NCBI GenBank assembly: GCA_911728455.2
Contig: OU452221.1
Location: 8,875,918 to 8,939,917, forward strand
DNA from: Marthasterias glacialis
Lineage: Eukaryota > Echinodermata > Asteroidea > Forcipulatida > Asteriidae
Reading direction: 5' to 3'
Length of the DNA: 64,000 nt
A program made the position numbers and the translations under genes. The notes below the pieces were generated by a model, which worked only from the letters and a program-made list of their open reading frames with translations, was not told the origin of the DNA and searched no databases. Below, piece by piece: positions 41,134 to 52,906 of this stretch (its first letter is position 1; every line of letters begins with the position of its first letter).

Positions 41134-43448
41134 ATGGAGAACACCCCATCAGTAAAGTCTTGCATTGCGAAAAGAAAGCCTGGTCATCTGATAGAGGACA
41201 TCCTTGGCATCAAAATAGGTAATTAAGTTTAACCATGGTGTCACCCAAGTTACTTTATTTATAGTAATTTGTATCAATTGATTTACATGTACTTGTATAG
41301 GAAAAACAAAGTCATACAACTCTCAGTATAGAAATCATTGTGGGAGTTAATTTCTTCCAAGTTTCTTGGCAATGGCAAAAATGATTTAGAAAAAAAACTA
41401 TACAACATTAGTTACTACAGGTTTTTAAAGGTAATAATATTGGTATACATGTATTTTACAGAAATAGTTAATTTATGCCCATTGTGAGGTTCAATTTCCC
41501 TGGTATATTGGTCAGCTTTTTAATCTCTGTGCTTATAAACCGCGTGTTAAAAGTTCCATTACAAAACCCTTTATCCTTTTCAGCAGCTGAACCAGCCGCC
41601 GTCCACATCAACAGTTGGCCCGCCCAGTCTACCAGGAGCGGCCCGCTCATAAAACGCCGTCGCCGTGCCCGTACTATCTTCACTGAAGACCAGCGACAGC
41701 AGCTTGAAGTTTTCTTCACTGACAACCAGTATCCCGACATAACGAACAGGGAGGTGCTTGCAGAATCTATCGGCATGACTGAAGCAAGAGTACAGGTTTG
41801 TAAAATTTGTGTCTTCCTTTATTCTTTGTCTGCACATCTTACAAAGTCTTCACTGTCTGTTCATAGAGCAAGGACCAGAGCAAGTGCAATCGTAAAAGCA
41901 AATTGGCAAACCAACGTATCGAAGAACTTAAAGCTAATTGACTCAAGCATTTCTCAGTAAGGCGTAAGGGTAACACATTAAAGGCATGACACACGTACAT
42001 TAATGCAGGTCTTGCGCTTAAGCTTTTTGTAAAGTAGCCCAAGAGGCTAGTAAACTGTGAACTTTACTTGCCCCTAGGAAGTTTTCGTTGCCCAAATTTT
42101 AAACATGTATTATCATAAAAATGTATCTCTCTGATACTAATGGAAGTGATCACAACCATTTTAACGGTCAAATGAAGTTACACTCACACACTCAAAAATA
42201 AATTGACACATTTCTAAAACGATTCACATCTGAAAAGGAAGAAGTATGAGCATTATAAAAAGTAAGTTACACAGTTTTTAGTAGCCCACAGGGCAAGTTG
42301 AGAAGTGGTGTTTACTAGCCCATAACAGTTTTTACTAGACAATGTAGGCATACTAAGCGCTAAGCGTGATCACTGTATTGATGTAGCAGAAAAAAATTAC
42401 TTTTTGAAAAAAATCACTATTAGTGGCCTAGTACTAAATTTTCACCTGAGAAATGTTTTATGGAATGATGTCATAGGCCTACTCGTAATGTAAAGCAACA
42501 ACTCGTTTTAATTACTTGCATCTATTTTTATTTTATTGTTTGGTTCTTACTTGCCGTCACACCCCTGACGCGATGTGATTTAGCGTTTGCACCTTACTTG
42601 CGGTTTTTCATTCCTTGGAAGAAACATTTTTGACAGTTAACAGGGATTAACACTGTGTGCTGCTAATAGAGTGTATAACTTTGAGATTTAAATAATCGTT
42701 AACTTGAAATGGTCGATTATCAGCAGGGTTTAATGCATTAAATCGATGGTAGACAGTTAACACATCTTGTTATCTCGTCAATACTCCTCGTCTATGACAC
42801 CTCTCGGTTCAGCGAAATTGATTTTTTCTCATTACGCTTTCAAAAGATAAATCCCACTAATGTTCTACCTCACACCTCCGGCTAAATAGATTATCTGTGT
42901 AGTTATATATAGACGTAAATGTCAACATGATTATTAGTTTTCTGTCTATTTTTGTCTACCAGGTTTGGTTCCAGAACCGCCGTGCTAGGACCCGTCGTCA
43001 TAGGCGTCCTAACAGTGGCGACAAGGCGAAGCTGATCGATCTACCAACCGACGGTGACGATGATTCAGCGGTAACCCCGCCAACACCCAAACCATCCGAG
43101 ACAGGCCACTTCTCACCTTCAGCCCCGGCATCTCCAGCAGGCTCCGATGATCTTACAACAGGTGTTAGCTCACCGGATGCTTCTTACCGGCGTTGCTCTA
43201 CGACCAACGAGCAGTACACTATGATGCCGTCCTACGGGTACTACGGACTGAGTTACAGTTGCGGTACTCACATACCTCCTTACGGGTACGCAGTCGCTAC
43301 AATGCCCGGTCGTTACACAGCGAGTTATGACGCTAAGCTCCTTGGACACGTTGCCCCGGTCTCGGTGTTTGACGCCGCGTACCTTCCCAAGTCAACACCC
43401 GTCAGGCATTCCGCGGCTGATGGGCTGCTGGCAATAGCTCAACAGTGA
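41134..43448 (+). CDS. Paired-class (PRD-like) homeodomain transcription factor, 260 aa, 3 exons
   Basis: Exons: 41134-41218, 41584-41795 and 42963-43448; GT-AG junctions are in frame. The homeodomain is residues 54-113, with L16, F20, W48, F49, N51 and R53 in their fixed places, YPDI at 25-28 and Gln at position 50. The last intron falls between homeodomain codons 46 and 47, the usual PRD-class site. Helix 3 ends VWFQNRRARTRRHRR, with Thr at 56 where Trp is common. HLIEDIL (residues 18-24) resembles an eh1/Groucho-binding motif with His for the usual Phe. The C-terminal part is Pro/Ser- then Tyr/Gly-rich (MMPSYGYYGLSYS) with no OAR motif, and it has no paired box. Expected role: nuclear DNA-binding regulator, possibly a repressor. 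An echinoderm pmar1/phb-type gene is one possibility I cannot confirm. Polyadenylation signals AATAAA lie at 43574, 43591 and 43606. The ATG lies in a longer open frame from 40930 that looks non-coding. Confidence 0.9.
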
Positions 43449-43573
43449 CGCCTTTTGAAAAATAACTTTGATCTGAAATTTTCATTATGCAATCAACGAC
43501 TTATTTTTGTTCTTGAATGTCCCAAAATCACCCGTTTAATGGACCTTCAATATTTCCAGGGAGAGTTTTTTTA

Positions 43574-43611
43574 AATAAATACTTTTGAGAAATAAATCAA
43601 TTGAGAATAAA
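43574..43611 (+). terminator. Polyadenylation signals of the homeobox gene
   Basis: Three AATAAA hexamers (43574-43579, 43591-43596, 43606-43611) lie 126-163 bp after the stop codon. Confidence 0.6.
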
Positions 43612-44342
43612 AGTTGTTTCGTTTTTAAAGAACCTAAAGATAATTTGAGGCTGAATACAGACGTTTGTTAAAAATAAATTACAACATCCATTGTTTGCTC
43701 TAGTGATTGGACTGTGCATTATTCCCTAGCGGTTCTTTCAAAAGTACCGTCATAATTATTTTACATTTTTCTAAAAATTATTCAACTGTACTGCTTGTTT
43801 GTCATAGAGAGTAATTAAAGTATTTTAATTGAAAGCAAAATATTGAACATCATAGATTTATTTCCTTATTTCTTCTTTTTTCCCCTTCAATTTTTTCATT
43901 AAATAAAGTATTAGGGGTTTCATTGAATAGATCTTCGCAAATGGGGAAATTTAAAAATTAATACATGTAGACATTGTCTTCCATAAAAAAGAAAAGTGCT
44001 GAAAAGTAGTTACATGTAAATGTATACACGTATGTAAACAACATGGGTGTGGCCGACTCGATTATTTGTAGATATGGAACAGTTATAAAGTGCAATTCAC
44101 ATTGACTGCATTCATGAATCCCAGTGTGTCAAAGATTTCAGTTCTAAAAACATTTTTTTCAGCATGTTCCCAGCCATTAAGTAACGCTGAACCACGTTTT
44201 CGTTTTTGATTCTTTTAAGGCTCAAGATATCCATTCCCAGTACACATTGATGTCAGTTGCATGTACACGTACTATGAAATTACACGTACTAGTAATTTCA
44301 TGGAGGAAGAAATTCCACCTCTCCTATGGTAATTTCAAACAG

Positions 44343-44640
44343 CGGTCTGCATTCTGGCCGATGTGTCCACAAGGGGGCACCATTTTTCCTAGGGGGGCAC
44401 TTTGGGCCAATTAAAAAAGGTAGTTTCCATTTGTATTTTCCCTAAACAAGCCCCCTTTCAGCTCTCTTCTCACAAGTTGAGGTAAAGCAAAATACATGTA
44501 CATTAAGCGTTTAAATGACGAAAAAGTTTTTTGAAATCACTATAATAAAAGCTCTAAAAATATAAGTTTTAAACTCAAAAGTCGTGATTTCAAATGGGGG
44601 CACCCGGGGGGGGGCACGGACAGATTTATCCAGTTCTTTT
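44343..44640. mobile_element. hAT-like MITE, CAGYGGYGTAAC family (copy 2)
   Basis: GGGGGCACCATTTTTCCTAG, TAGTTTCCATTTGTATTTTC, CAGCTCTCTTCTCAC, GAGGTAAAGCAAAATACATG and GATTTCAAATGGGGGCAC, in the same order as copy 1. The ends are degraded. Confidence 0.7.
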
Positions 44641-45356
44641 TATGCCAGGAGTGATACCAGGAATGGTATGGTGCGTTTAAATAGTGTAGTTGCAACCTTG
44701 TCTTACAGATTACATGTACACTACAATGTATTGGTCATTTATTTTGCAGACACTAAGCAACATTGTCAACTATAGAGGGCGGCTGTAAAAATGACGTCCT
44801 CACTTGGGCAGTGATTATAAGGCTAAATGCATTTTTAAGATTCACTGATTCCTTTGACAGAAAAAAATATAATACACTAGATACAATATTTGTACAATAT
44901 ATAAATGGGTCGCAATAAATACAAAAGAATACAAAAAATAACGAGTACTAAATTTAAAACAAAACAAACAGTATGAGTAAACGGGTAATACATGTAATCG
45001 GTTGGGGCAGCAAAGGGCTTTTGGCTGGCACTGCGGGGCCATCCCTTCCCCGTACTTAAACAACATCCGCATAAAAATGAATAATAGTCATACAATAATA
45101 TTATAATATTATACTACTTTTTTTTTAAGTATACGAGAGTTTTGCCAAACGGATAATATTTGTAAATCATTTCCGTGTATGAATAATATTTCTTGAAGGC
45201 TCGGATTCTGGGGGTATAGCAAGCTCCAAAATCATAAAATGATACAAACTTTTGTACACCCTTACATATCGATGAGTGAAAACAAACACTCTATAATCAT
45301 GACTGTCTGGGTCCTGCGGGTAAACACATCCAAAGGCTTATAGTTCGGTTTGGCGG

Positions 45357-45710
45357 CAGCGGCGAAACCAGGGTAACATTTTCAGGGGCACAAGGGGGTG
45401 CACCATTTTTCCTGGGGGGGGGGGCACTTCTGGCCAAATAAATTTGTAGTTTCCATTTGCATTTTTAATAAGTATGCCGTTTATAAGAGAATTTGACGTG
45501 GAGGTAAAAAAAAACACTGTGTAAAAAAACAAATAGTTTCAAAGACATTAAAATTACCATGCAATCTTATAAGATGTAAGATTTTATTCTGTTTTTTTTA
45601 ATCCCAAAAGTCCAGATTTGAAATGGGGGGGGGGGGGTGCACCCAGGGTGCACGGACATCAAATGGGGGGCACGTACCAAGCTTAAGTGCCCCCTTTAGT
45701 TACACCACTG
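45357..45710. mobile_element. hAT-like MITE, CAGYGGYGTAAC family (copy 3, most complete)
   Basis: The left end CAGCGGCGAAACCAGGGTAA and right end TTTAGTTACACCACTG are imperfect inverted repeats of the CAGTGGYGTAAC type seen in hAT MITEs. The interior has GGGGGCACTTCTGGCCAAAT, TAGTTTCCATTTGCATTTTT and AAAGTCCAGATTTGAAATGG, plus long G runs. No clear 8-bp duplication was seen. Confidence 0.75.
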
Positions 45711-47154
45711 TGTCGCAGTGGTGCAGGACTCTACAATTTGAGGAGAGGTGGGCGTGTTTGTTGTTGGAGGGGGGAGTTTTGGGCGATCAAATCTGAATAC
45801 CAATTGTACCAAAAACGTTACCGCACGATTAGTTAGAATACAATTGTAGTGTGACTGTTCAGAGTTTTGGTCGGGCATGGTTGTTGTTGTTTTTGTTTTT
45901 TTTGGTTTTTTTTATATATTTTTAAAATATAATACAGAATAATAAAATAATTATGAAATGGGCCAACATCGTGACGAAAGAGCAAAATACATTCTTTTCA
46001 AACTCATTTCCAGTGAAGGGAAAAAGCAAACATTTGGGGGAACACTTTGAGGGAGTTGGCAAAGAAAAATGGGGTAGGGGTAAATGCTGACATCTCAAAT
46101 TAAATTAACTTTGACTTCATTAGTCTTTTCAGGTATAATTACAGGTCCGAGCTTCTTGAGAACGAAAGATGGGTTCGATAAAGAATCCACACAAATGACT
46201 GTTGAGTTGTAGAGTTGAGATTTTATGATTCCCATTTGCGATTTGTAAAGCCCTGACCTCATACAAACGTGTATTACTATACTGTCGAGGCATTATGGCG
46301 ACACTCTGAAATGCATTTCACAAAAATGATGCATAAAAGCAACGGGAATTTATAGGTAAAGTTGTGACTTGACTATTTTGTTTGCAGATGAGTCAAATAC
46401 AGTTTGATTATACATGTACATGTATTGTGGTGCTATTTTGGACTATGATTTCCCTTGCCGTCACCGCCTCGTAAGTATTATGAAACTGTTTCGAAAAAAT
46501 CGGCACAGAAATGATGGATCACTATCGCCATCCATCAAAGCAAGCAGTGAAACTCAGTTTATTTTGATTCAAAATTGTTCAACCGTACTGAAATAATATA
46601 ATGCACTTCCAGTGAGTCAAACACAATAAAGCGGCTTTTTACGGCGCGTGATCATAAAAGTGTGACGCTGCATTTTCTCTCTTCCGCGTATTATTCTTAT
46701 TTTTGTGTGAGAAAACGTCACAGAAAAGTGGCTCGCCGTTTTTATTGACAAATAAAAGAGACGAGGACATTTTGATGAGGTTCGTACTATACAGGAAAAG
46801 GGACTTTGACAGCTTTGAATCATGCTCTATTTTAGAATACATTATGGGGAATTCCCCAACGCGATGCGTTTTCGTTTTTAATAGTAACACTAAAACTTAA
46901 CCCGTCTTCCTATCGGTCGTTGTTATTATAATGATCCGTGCTCAAACCGATTTTAACCTTGAAGAATGAAACCAAATGTTGAATTGCTTTTTTTTTGGAA
47001 GGATGAACAAAGTCATTAACTGTCAAATGTGATATCGAAAAAAGAAATTCCATCGACGAATAAAAACAGAGTAATTAATTTGAAAAATGAATTTTCTGTG
47101 TGAAGCACACTAAATAGACTCCGCGCTGCCCGCTTAATTTTAGCAGACAAAATG

Positions 47155-47190
47155 CTTAATGCTTAATGCTTAAGCTTAATGCTTAATTTT
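47155..47190. repeat. AATGCTT short tandem repeat
   Basis: AATGCTT repeats in tandem, interrupted by an AAGCTT palindrome. Confidence 0.8.
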
Positions 47191-47246
47191 TGAGACAAAA
47201 TGCAGGTGAAATGACGTTGTATAAAGCAGACTTCTGGGTACCAAGT

Positions 47247-47402
47247 ATAGGGTGGTGAGCCAGGATAATCATTTCAAAGCAATCTATAAGGTCAAACGAA
47301 TTTATTAATTTTAGTCGTTATAAAATAAAAATGTTTTTTTAAATTTCGTTCGCTGGATTCAATTCATTTTCGAGCACAAACTACAGGAGCACGGATCGTA
47401 TA
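47247..47402 (-). repeat. Dispersed repeat, inverted relative of 55308-55483
   Basis: AGGATAATCATTTCAAAGCA, TTTAAATTTCGTTCGCTGGA and ACAGGAGCACGGATCGTA are reverse complements of segments at 55308-55483 (TACGATCCGTGCTCCTGT, CAGCGAACGAAATTTTAAAA, TTTGAAATGATTATCCTGGC). Confidence 0.75.
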
Positions 47403-47419
47403 CCACTTAAATTGCGTTG

Positions 47420-47560
47420 GGTCATTTAGGCCAGAGCGGTCTAACGAACCGGACTCAATTTCTGTTACCGTCAGAGCGTAGTTTTTTTTTGTCCCGGTCA
47501 TGGCATCTATGTCCTTAAGCAGAGTTCGCGAGCTCGGGTTGTGGTGGCATGCACCGTAGG
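47420..47560 (+). repeat. Possible tRNA-Leu-derived SINE head
   Basis: GGCCAGAGCGGTCTAACGAA then CCGGACTCAATTTCTG resembles the 5' half of tRNA-Leu(CAA), with an A box. The later B-box-like GAGTTCGCGAGCTCGGG is weak. A T run splits the segment, so no functional tRNA is predicted. Confidence 0.4.
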
Positions 47561-49240
47561 CAGACACGAGTGTCACGTGATGGCTAATCTATAATCAGCA
47601 CTTTGAGACGCCCGCCGGGTGTCATAAAGCGCTAATGACAACTGTGTGTTATTATTTCTTTTTTTTTCAGCAATTCAGATTGTACAAAATGTGTTTTTAT
47701 TTCAATTGCTACCACCACGTTTGACCGTTTATTTACGCACAAACTGCGAAATGGAGCTTAAACAAACATCATAATAGAAATAAATAAATAAATAAAAAAC
47801 AAATAAAATCGTATTCTACAGATGCGGTAACAGCAGATCGTTCAACCCAAAATGACCAAACAGTGCACCCGCAGTAAGGTGCATGTGCCCAACCATACAG
47901 CACCAAGGGCCTTCGCCCTTTTTTCTCCTTTCTAGTCGAACTTTTTACTGTTAGCTATTGGGGCGATCTGTGAATAGGTTCTATCGGTTATATAAATACA
48001 TCATGTATGTACAGTGTATGTATGTATGCATATGGCAGGGCACTTCCAGTATATACAACTTCGGTAAAAAAAAGTATTAGGTTTCAGATGACCTTCTTGT
48101 ATTTCAGTTCTCTTGAAGTGTCTGAGCTTCGACTGACAGACGGCTCTTGTTAGTTACTTATCTAAACTGGCGAGACATTGTCAGTAAAAACACCCAGGGT
48201 GACAGCGTAAAGATGTGAAAGTGAAATATAGTGGATAGATAACAGAAGATCCAGAAATAGAGATGACATGTTTTTTTTTAATTGAACGCGTAAACAAGGG
48301 AACTTGCAACTTGTCACGTAGGCCTACTTGTTCTCACTTTAAATTTTCTGAAATTCTTTAACTTTAGCTACAACCCTGTTTTTTTGCAGGTAAATTTGAG
48401 AAAGGGTGTAGTGGATACGCACTTTGTACTTGGTATAGTCTAACCCCATAGCAGCCCAATTTGGGCTCAACTGATAGGGGTGTTGCGCGAAAGTGACGTC
48501 AACAGTCAGGTGGATAAGGTGCCCAAAGTAACAGTAAAATGTGTATTTCAATTACAGGTGCCGAAAATAAAGAACAATATTGCCATGCAGAGGCTGCATT
48601 GCTCTGATGGCTGGGGTGGCTGATTTTTGGAACGCCTTTGTGGATGGGGAGGACAGCAGATGATGGAAGCCTGTTCAAAACTGATAATATAATAGTCCTT
48701 GTGTGGAAGGCATACTTAAATGCGCTGATAGTTGGGATTATCAAAGAAGTGAATTTGAGTGAATGATCGATTCGTTGTGAGATATATGAGTATGTTGAAA
48801 GCATTGTGGAAGTGTAATGTTGACAAAAGGGTATAGGCCTATATCAGTGAATTTTGTCGTGGAATGTGCATTAAAAATGTCTCATTAATTTTGTTGTTGA
48901 AGATCTAAGAAAATTGAAAAGACAACAGTGATGGGGGTGGGGGGGTGGGGTGGGGGGGGGGCCCCAGGAATGCGTCCCCATTACCATCTGAGAACGAGGT
49001 GGCCACGGACGCAAGTCCATGTGCCGAGTGATGATGATCATGATGAATTGTGTTGAAATTGTCCATTCTAACCCTTTGGTTCCATAGGCCTATATTACAA
49101 ATATATATTTGGTTTGCGGTAACACTGTGTGATTATATCTACTTTGCTATATACAGCAGATTGTTCGTGTATATATGTCCCGTTATTATTCTTCTACCGC
49201 GGAGTAGATTCTGGAATTTCTGGCAAATTGAGACTGAAGT

Positions 49241-49693
49241 TCGAGTTCACATTTTTTCAAATTAACAATCCCCTTTTCAGCGCTCTTGTTTTGTCGTTTA
49301 CTATTTTATTTTTACAAGATAATCTGACGACGAGGTAAAAACAAATACATTGTCTGCGTGTAAATAGAACACTTGATAAAACATTGAAACTACTCTTAAA
49401 AATATATACAACAGTTTTTATTGTGGTAAGTTTTAATTTCAAAGATCCAGATTTAAAATTGGCTGGGGAGGGGCACCTGCCAGGGGGTCGATTTCACAAA
49501 GCACTAAGATTCATCTTAAGACGAGTTGTCAGTATTACCATAGTGATTTGTATTGTGACATCACACTTTGCTTAGCAATTGAGAGTGATTCGCAGTTAAG
49601 ATCAATCTTAGCTCTTTGTGAAATCGACCCCTGTTGGGCACGGACATCAATGGGGAGGGGGGGGGGTCCCACATCCCCAAAGTTACACCACTG
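49241..49693. mobile_element. hAT-like MITE, CAGYGGYGTAAC family (copy 4), split by a nested MITE
   Basis: CAGCGCTCTTGTTTTG, GAGGTAAAAACAAATACATT, AAAGATCCAGATTTAAAATT and the right end AAAGTTACACCACTG follow the family order. The G-rich segment is interrupted at 49483-49631 by a member of another repeat family. The left end is missing. Confidence 0.75.
49483..49631. repeat. MITE, GATTTCACAAAGCACTAAG family (copy 4, nested)
   Basis: GGGGGTCGATTTCACAAAGC at the left and CTTTGTGAAATCGACCCC at the right form clean inverted ends. The interior is very close to 26270-26418, including ATTACCATAGTGATTTGTAT and CACTTTGCTTAGCAATTGAG. Confidence 0.9.
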
Positions 49694-50940
49694 GTTTCGC
49701 CAGGAGTTTCTTGCTCGGTTAGCTTCAGATTGAGCCACATCACATTGTAAACCCTTACAAGGTGCTATAAATGGGTCTCACCTGTCGTCAAACTAGGAGC
49801 GATTTGAGATACAAGTCACGTGTGATCACAACTCCATAAGAACTGTTATTATGACAGGCTGTTATAAGTTTCATGGCCAGGCAAATGGGGAAAACATCAC
49901 TGATTTCTTGGTAGACTGACTTCATTCTCATCCTTTGGATTTCAATAAACACACCGTACCACTAACCTGTTAAAATGTCACCACTTTTTTTCTCAATGGT
50001 CAAATTTTTGTAAAAACAACGAAAGACCGATTTTGTTTTGTATGGTCTTTTTTGCACGTAACTTTCAGGAAGTGAAATAAACGATTTGTTTGGTCATAAA
50101 TTTCTCTTGAATAAACAGCGCTTTATAGATGGAAATTTCTCTGGATGATTGATACATGCGTAAGCATTTTTAACTGAGTAGCTTTCAGATTGAAATCAAT
50201 CATTGTTCCAGGAACCAGTACTGTATATATGCCCTATTTCTTGCTTTTAAATGCGGCTGGATCTAACCACAATTTTATGAAAAACATTCATCGTAACCTT
50301 TACCAGAGTTAAAAAAAAAAAATAATAATCAATCCAAAAGAAACAAGAGTTTAAGAAAAAGAAAGATTACAAGAAAGTTACTGTATATCTCCATTCCAAT
50401 CTTATAGCCTTTGCCAATAACAACGAAAAATGCATAATCATTTGATTTAAGTTGATTCAAAGGGGTGCGCAACATTGGTGAGATTTGAAAATTTAATGTT
50501 TACAGAATTGCACGCGTGATTTACAAATGTTTATGGTGGAAAACTTCCCTTGAAATATGTTCGCCTGAATTAATATAGCTTTTGAAAAAAAATACAATGA
50601 GTAGAGCGATTAGTTTTGATCTCCTGAGACAAAAACTCGATGTTCTAAAGCAATGAAAACAACTTTTTTGTATTACTTTTTTTTCTTTGCGATTCCAATG
50701 ACCGATTGAGCCTAAAACTGTTTTTTCCATGTATATATTGGACCACACAAAGTGCAGAAACTGGTCTTTGATGATTATCAATGTTGTCCATGTACTTTAA
50801 CTATTATTCTTCTTTGAGTTTCCCCTCTGGTTCTTCATAAAATAAAATATAAAACAATTCAGACATATTCCACATAGCATAACCGTTACTGCCAAAATTA
50901 TTGTATTGGTAACTTATCTCCCAACGAGTGAAATAGGCCT

Positions 50941-51271
50941 ATATATCGTTTGTGTTTTCACGAAGCGACGGGCATATACCCGTCGCTTCGTGACAACACA
51001 AAAAGCGTCATTTCGGGATGCCCGTCCTTTTCATAATTTCTCGAATAAATCATAAATAAATTGATAAATTGATCATATAAAATTCACATTTGATGAAAGT
51101 TTAACTCATAATAAATCACAGGAGGGAAGTACAGACTTAATAGAATAAGCATTGTGCTTTTGTTTTGCAGTTTTGAAATATGATGATGCTCTTGTGTGAT
51201 TATCTCCAAACACGATTTTTTTCCCAATTTGACATGCCCGTCCCTTCGTGAAAACATTGACGATATGTTAC
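50941..51271. mobile_element. TIR element with embedded perfect hairpin
   Basis: Left ATATATCGTTTGTGTTTTCA then CGAAGCGACGGGCAT; right ATGCCCGTCCCTTCGTGAAA then ACATTGACGATAT. These are about 33-bp imperfect inverted ends. At 50959-50992 CACGAAGCGACGGG and CCCGTCGCTTCGTG form a perfect 14-bp stem with a CATATA loop, as if the left end were duplicated head-to-head. Confidence 0.7.
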
Positions 51272-52722
51272 GTAAATTGTTACCGTATTCTGCCCCAGTG
51301 CATGAAATGTCATAATTATAAATGTGATTTCCCTTAAACTGTTCTCCACAGCAATAATAGGTTATAAAGGTAACAATAGCTATGATGCACAACACACGGA
51401 AATATTACTCAAACGGTGAAACCTGTTCTTGAAATAAGTCACGGTGACCAGGTAAAACAGGTGTGTGGAAATGTTTTTGACAACAGTTATTCTATCCAAT
51501 TCGGAAAATAGTTAATATTATGTATGGACCTAGACAACATTCTGATGAGAAAAAAAAACAATGTGAAATATTCCATGATTGGAAAAGTAACTTTTAGTGG
51601 AAACCTCTGGAGTACATCTCCCGTAAGAACAGGTCTAAGACTTCGTTTTCACGTAAATAAAAGGGTACACCTTTATTCAACGAATAGCCAACAGTCTCGG
51701 TCAAAATGCTTGGGCCATGTGCCCATGAACGTACCCTCCAACCTCCAACGTCCCCGCCCCCTCTCCCCTGTTCAATATTGTTTACCCCGACTGGAGGGCA
51801 GACCACGCAATGAGTGCCAACATTGAACGTAGGAGCGGGGGAGGCCCAACGAGATAATGACCAGGACTTTAGGCCTTATGAATCTGAAAATGTTTCAAAG
51901 TGAAGGAAATGGTTTTCAAAACTCACCTTATTTTTTTCTATAGGGACAGTGTTCATATCAGATTATGTGGTTGTGTCAATGGAACTGTCACATTGTGGTG
52001 GTGTGTTGAGGAAATGCCCTGGTCAATGTGGCTTTTATTACAAGTTCACTGTGTTCGAGAAAGTGCTCACCTCTTGAAAGTTAGCTTGATGAGATAACAA
52101 TAAACAAACAGGTATATTTTCGACGTTGGAACTTGATGTGGTGAATGAAATGTTGTTACCCGTTGGCCTTGGAAGAGAGAAAACAGTTTAAAATTGGCTA
52201 AACAGGTTTGATTTAAAAGGTTGAATTACTACAATAAATAACTGAAAAAGAGCATTCGTTTCTATCCTCGAATAGTTCTTAAATAACCCAGAGAAATTAT
52301 CATCAAATTTCGATGGGAAACAAAAATCGACCAAAATAACGAATGTATGTGATTTTGTTCACATTCAAATACTGATTTGATTTTGCTAATCGAAAAACTC
52401 AAATTGAGTGTCGATTTTCCGCTTGCAAGTAGAACAGTACCTTTCGATAGATATATTTCTCATTACAAAATAAACATGAAGAATAAAAATAACAAAAAAA
52501 ACTTAGAAATTGAATAACCGTTTGTGAGTTGTAAAAATAGTCGATCGATCGTGTTCAGCCTCTTTAAAATTGAACTTTGAAGCATCAATAATACAGGTCC
52601 TTAGAATAGATTAGTATAATTATCGGTCGGGCTTTTATATTGGCAAACAAAAACAACAAAAACAACAACACAAAAAACAAAAAGGCCACCGTTTTTCTCA
52701 ATTCTTTTTCAAGGAAACCAGG

Positions 52723-52906
52723 GCCATATTTCATAAAGCTGCTTAAGCAGCAAATGTTGCTAAACAATTTTCTGCTAAGTCAAATTTAGCAGGATACCAG
52801 TCACAGATGGTACATGGTGGTATTTTGACTGGTAACCTTATTCTGGTAAGCAAAAGTGTTTTGTGCTTAGCCTCTTTTTGTGCTTTAGCAGCTCTATGGG
52901 CCCTTG
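52723..52906. repeat. MITE-like repeat, GGGCCCAATTTCATAGAGC family (copy 2)
   Basis: GGGCCATATTTCATAAAGCT, GCTTAAGCAG, AGGATACCAGTCACAGATGG and TAACCTTATTCTGGTAAGCA, then TTTAGCAGCTCTATGGGCCC at the right. Confidence 0.8.

Noticed and set aside
41475-41960. 161-codon ORF as a complete homeobox protein
   Set aside because: It runs through the intron donor at 41796 and stops before helix 3; splicing to 42963 restores VWFQNRRAR.
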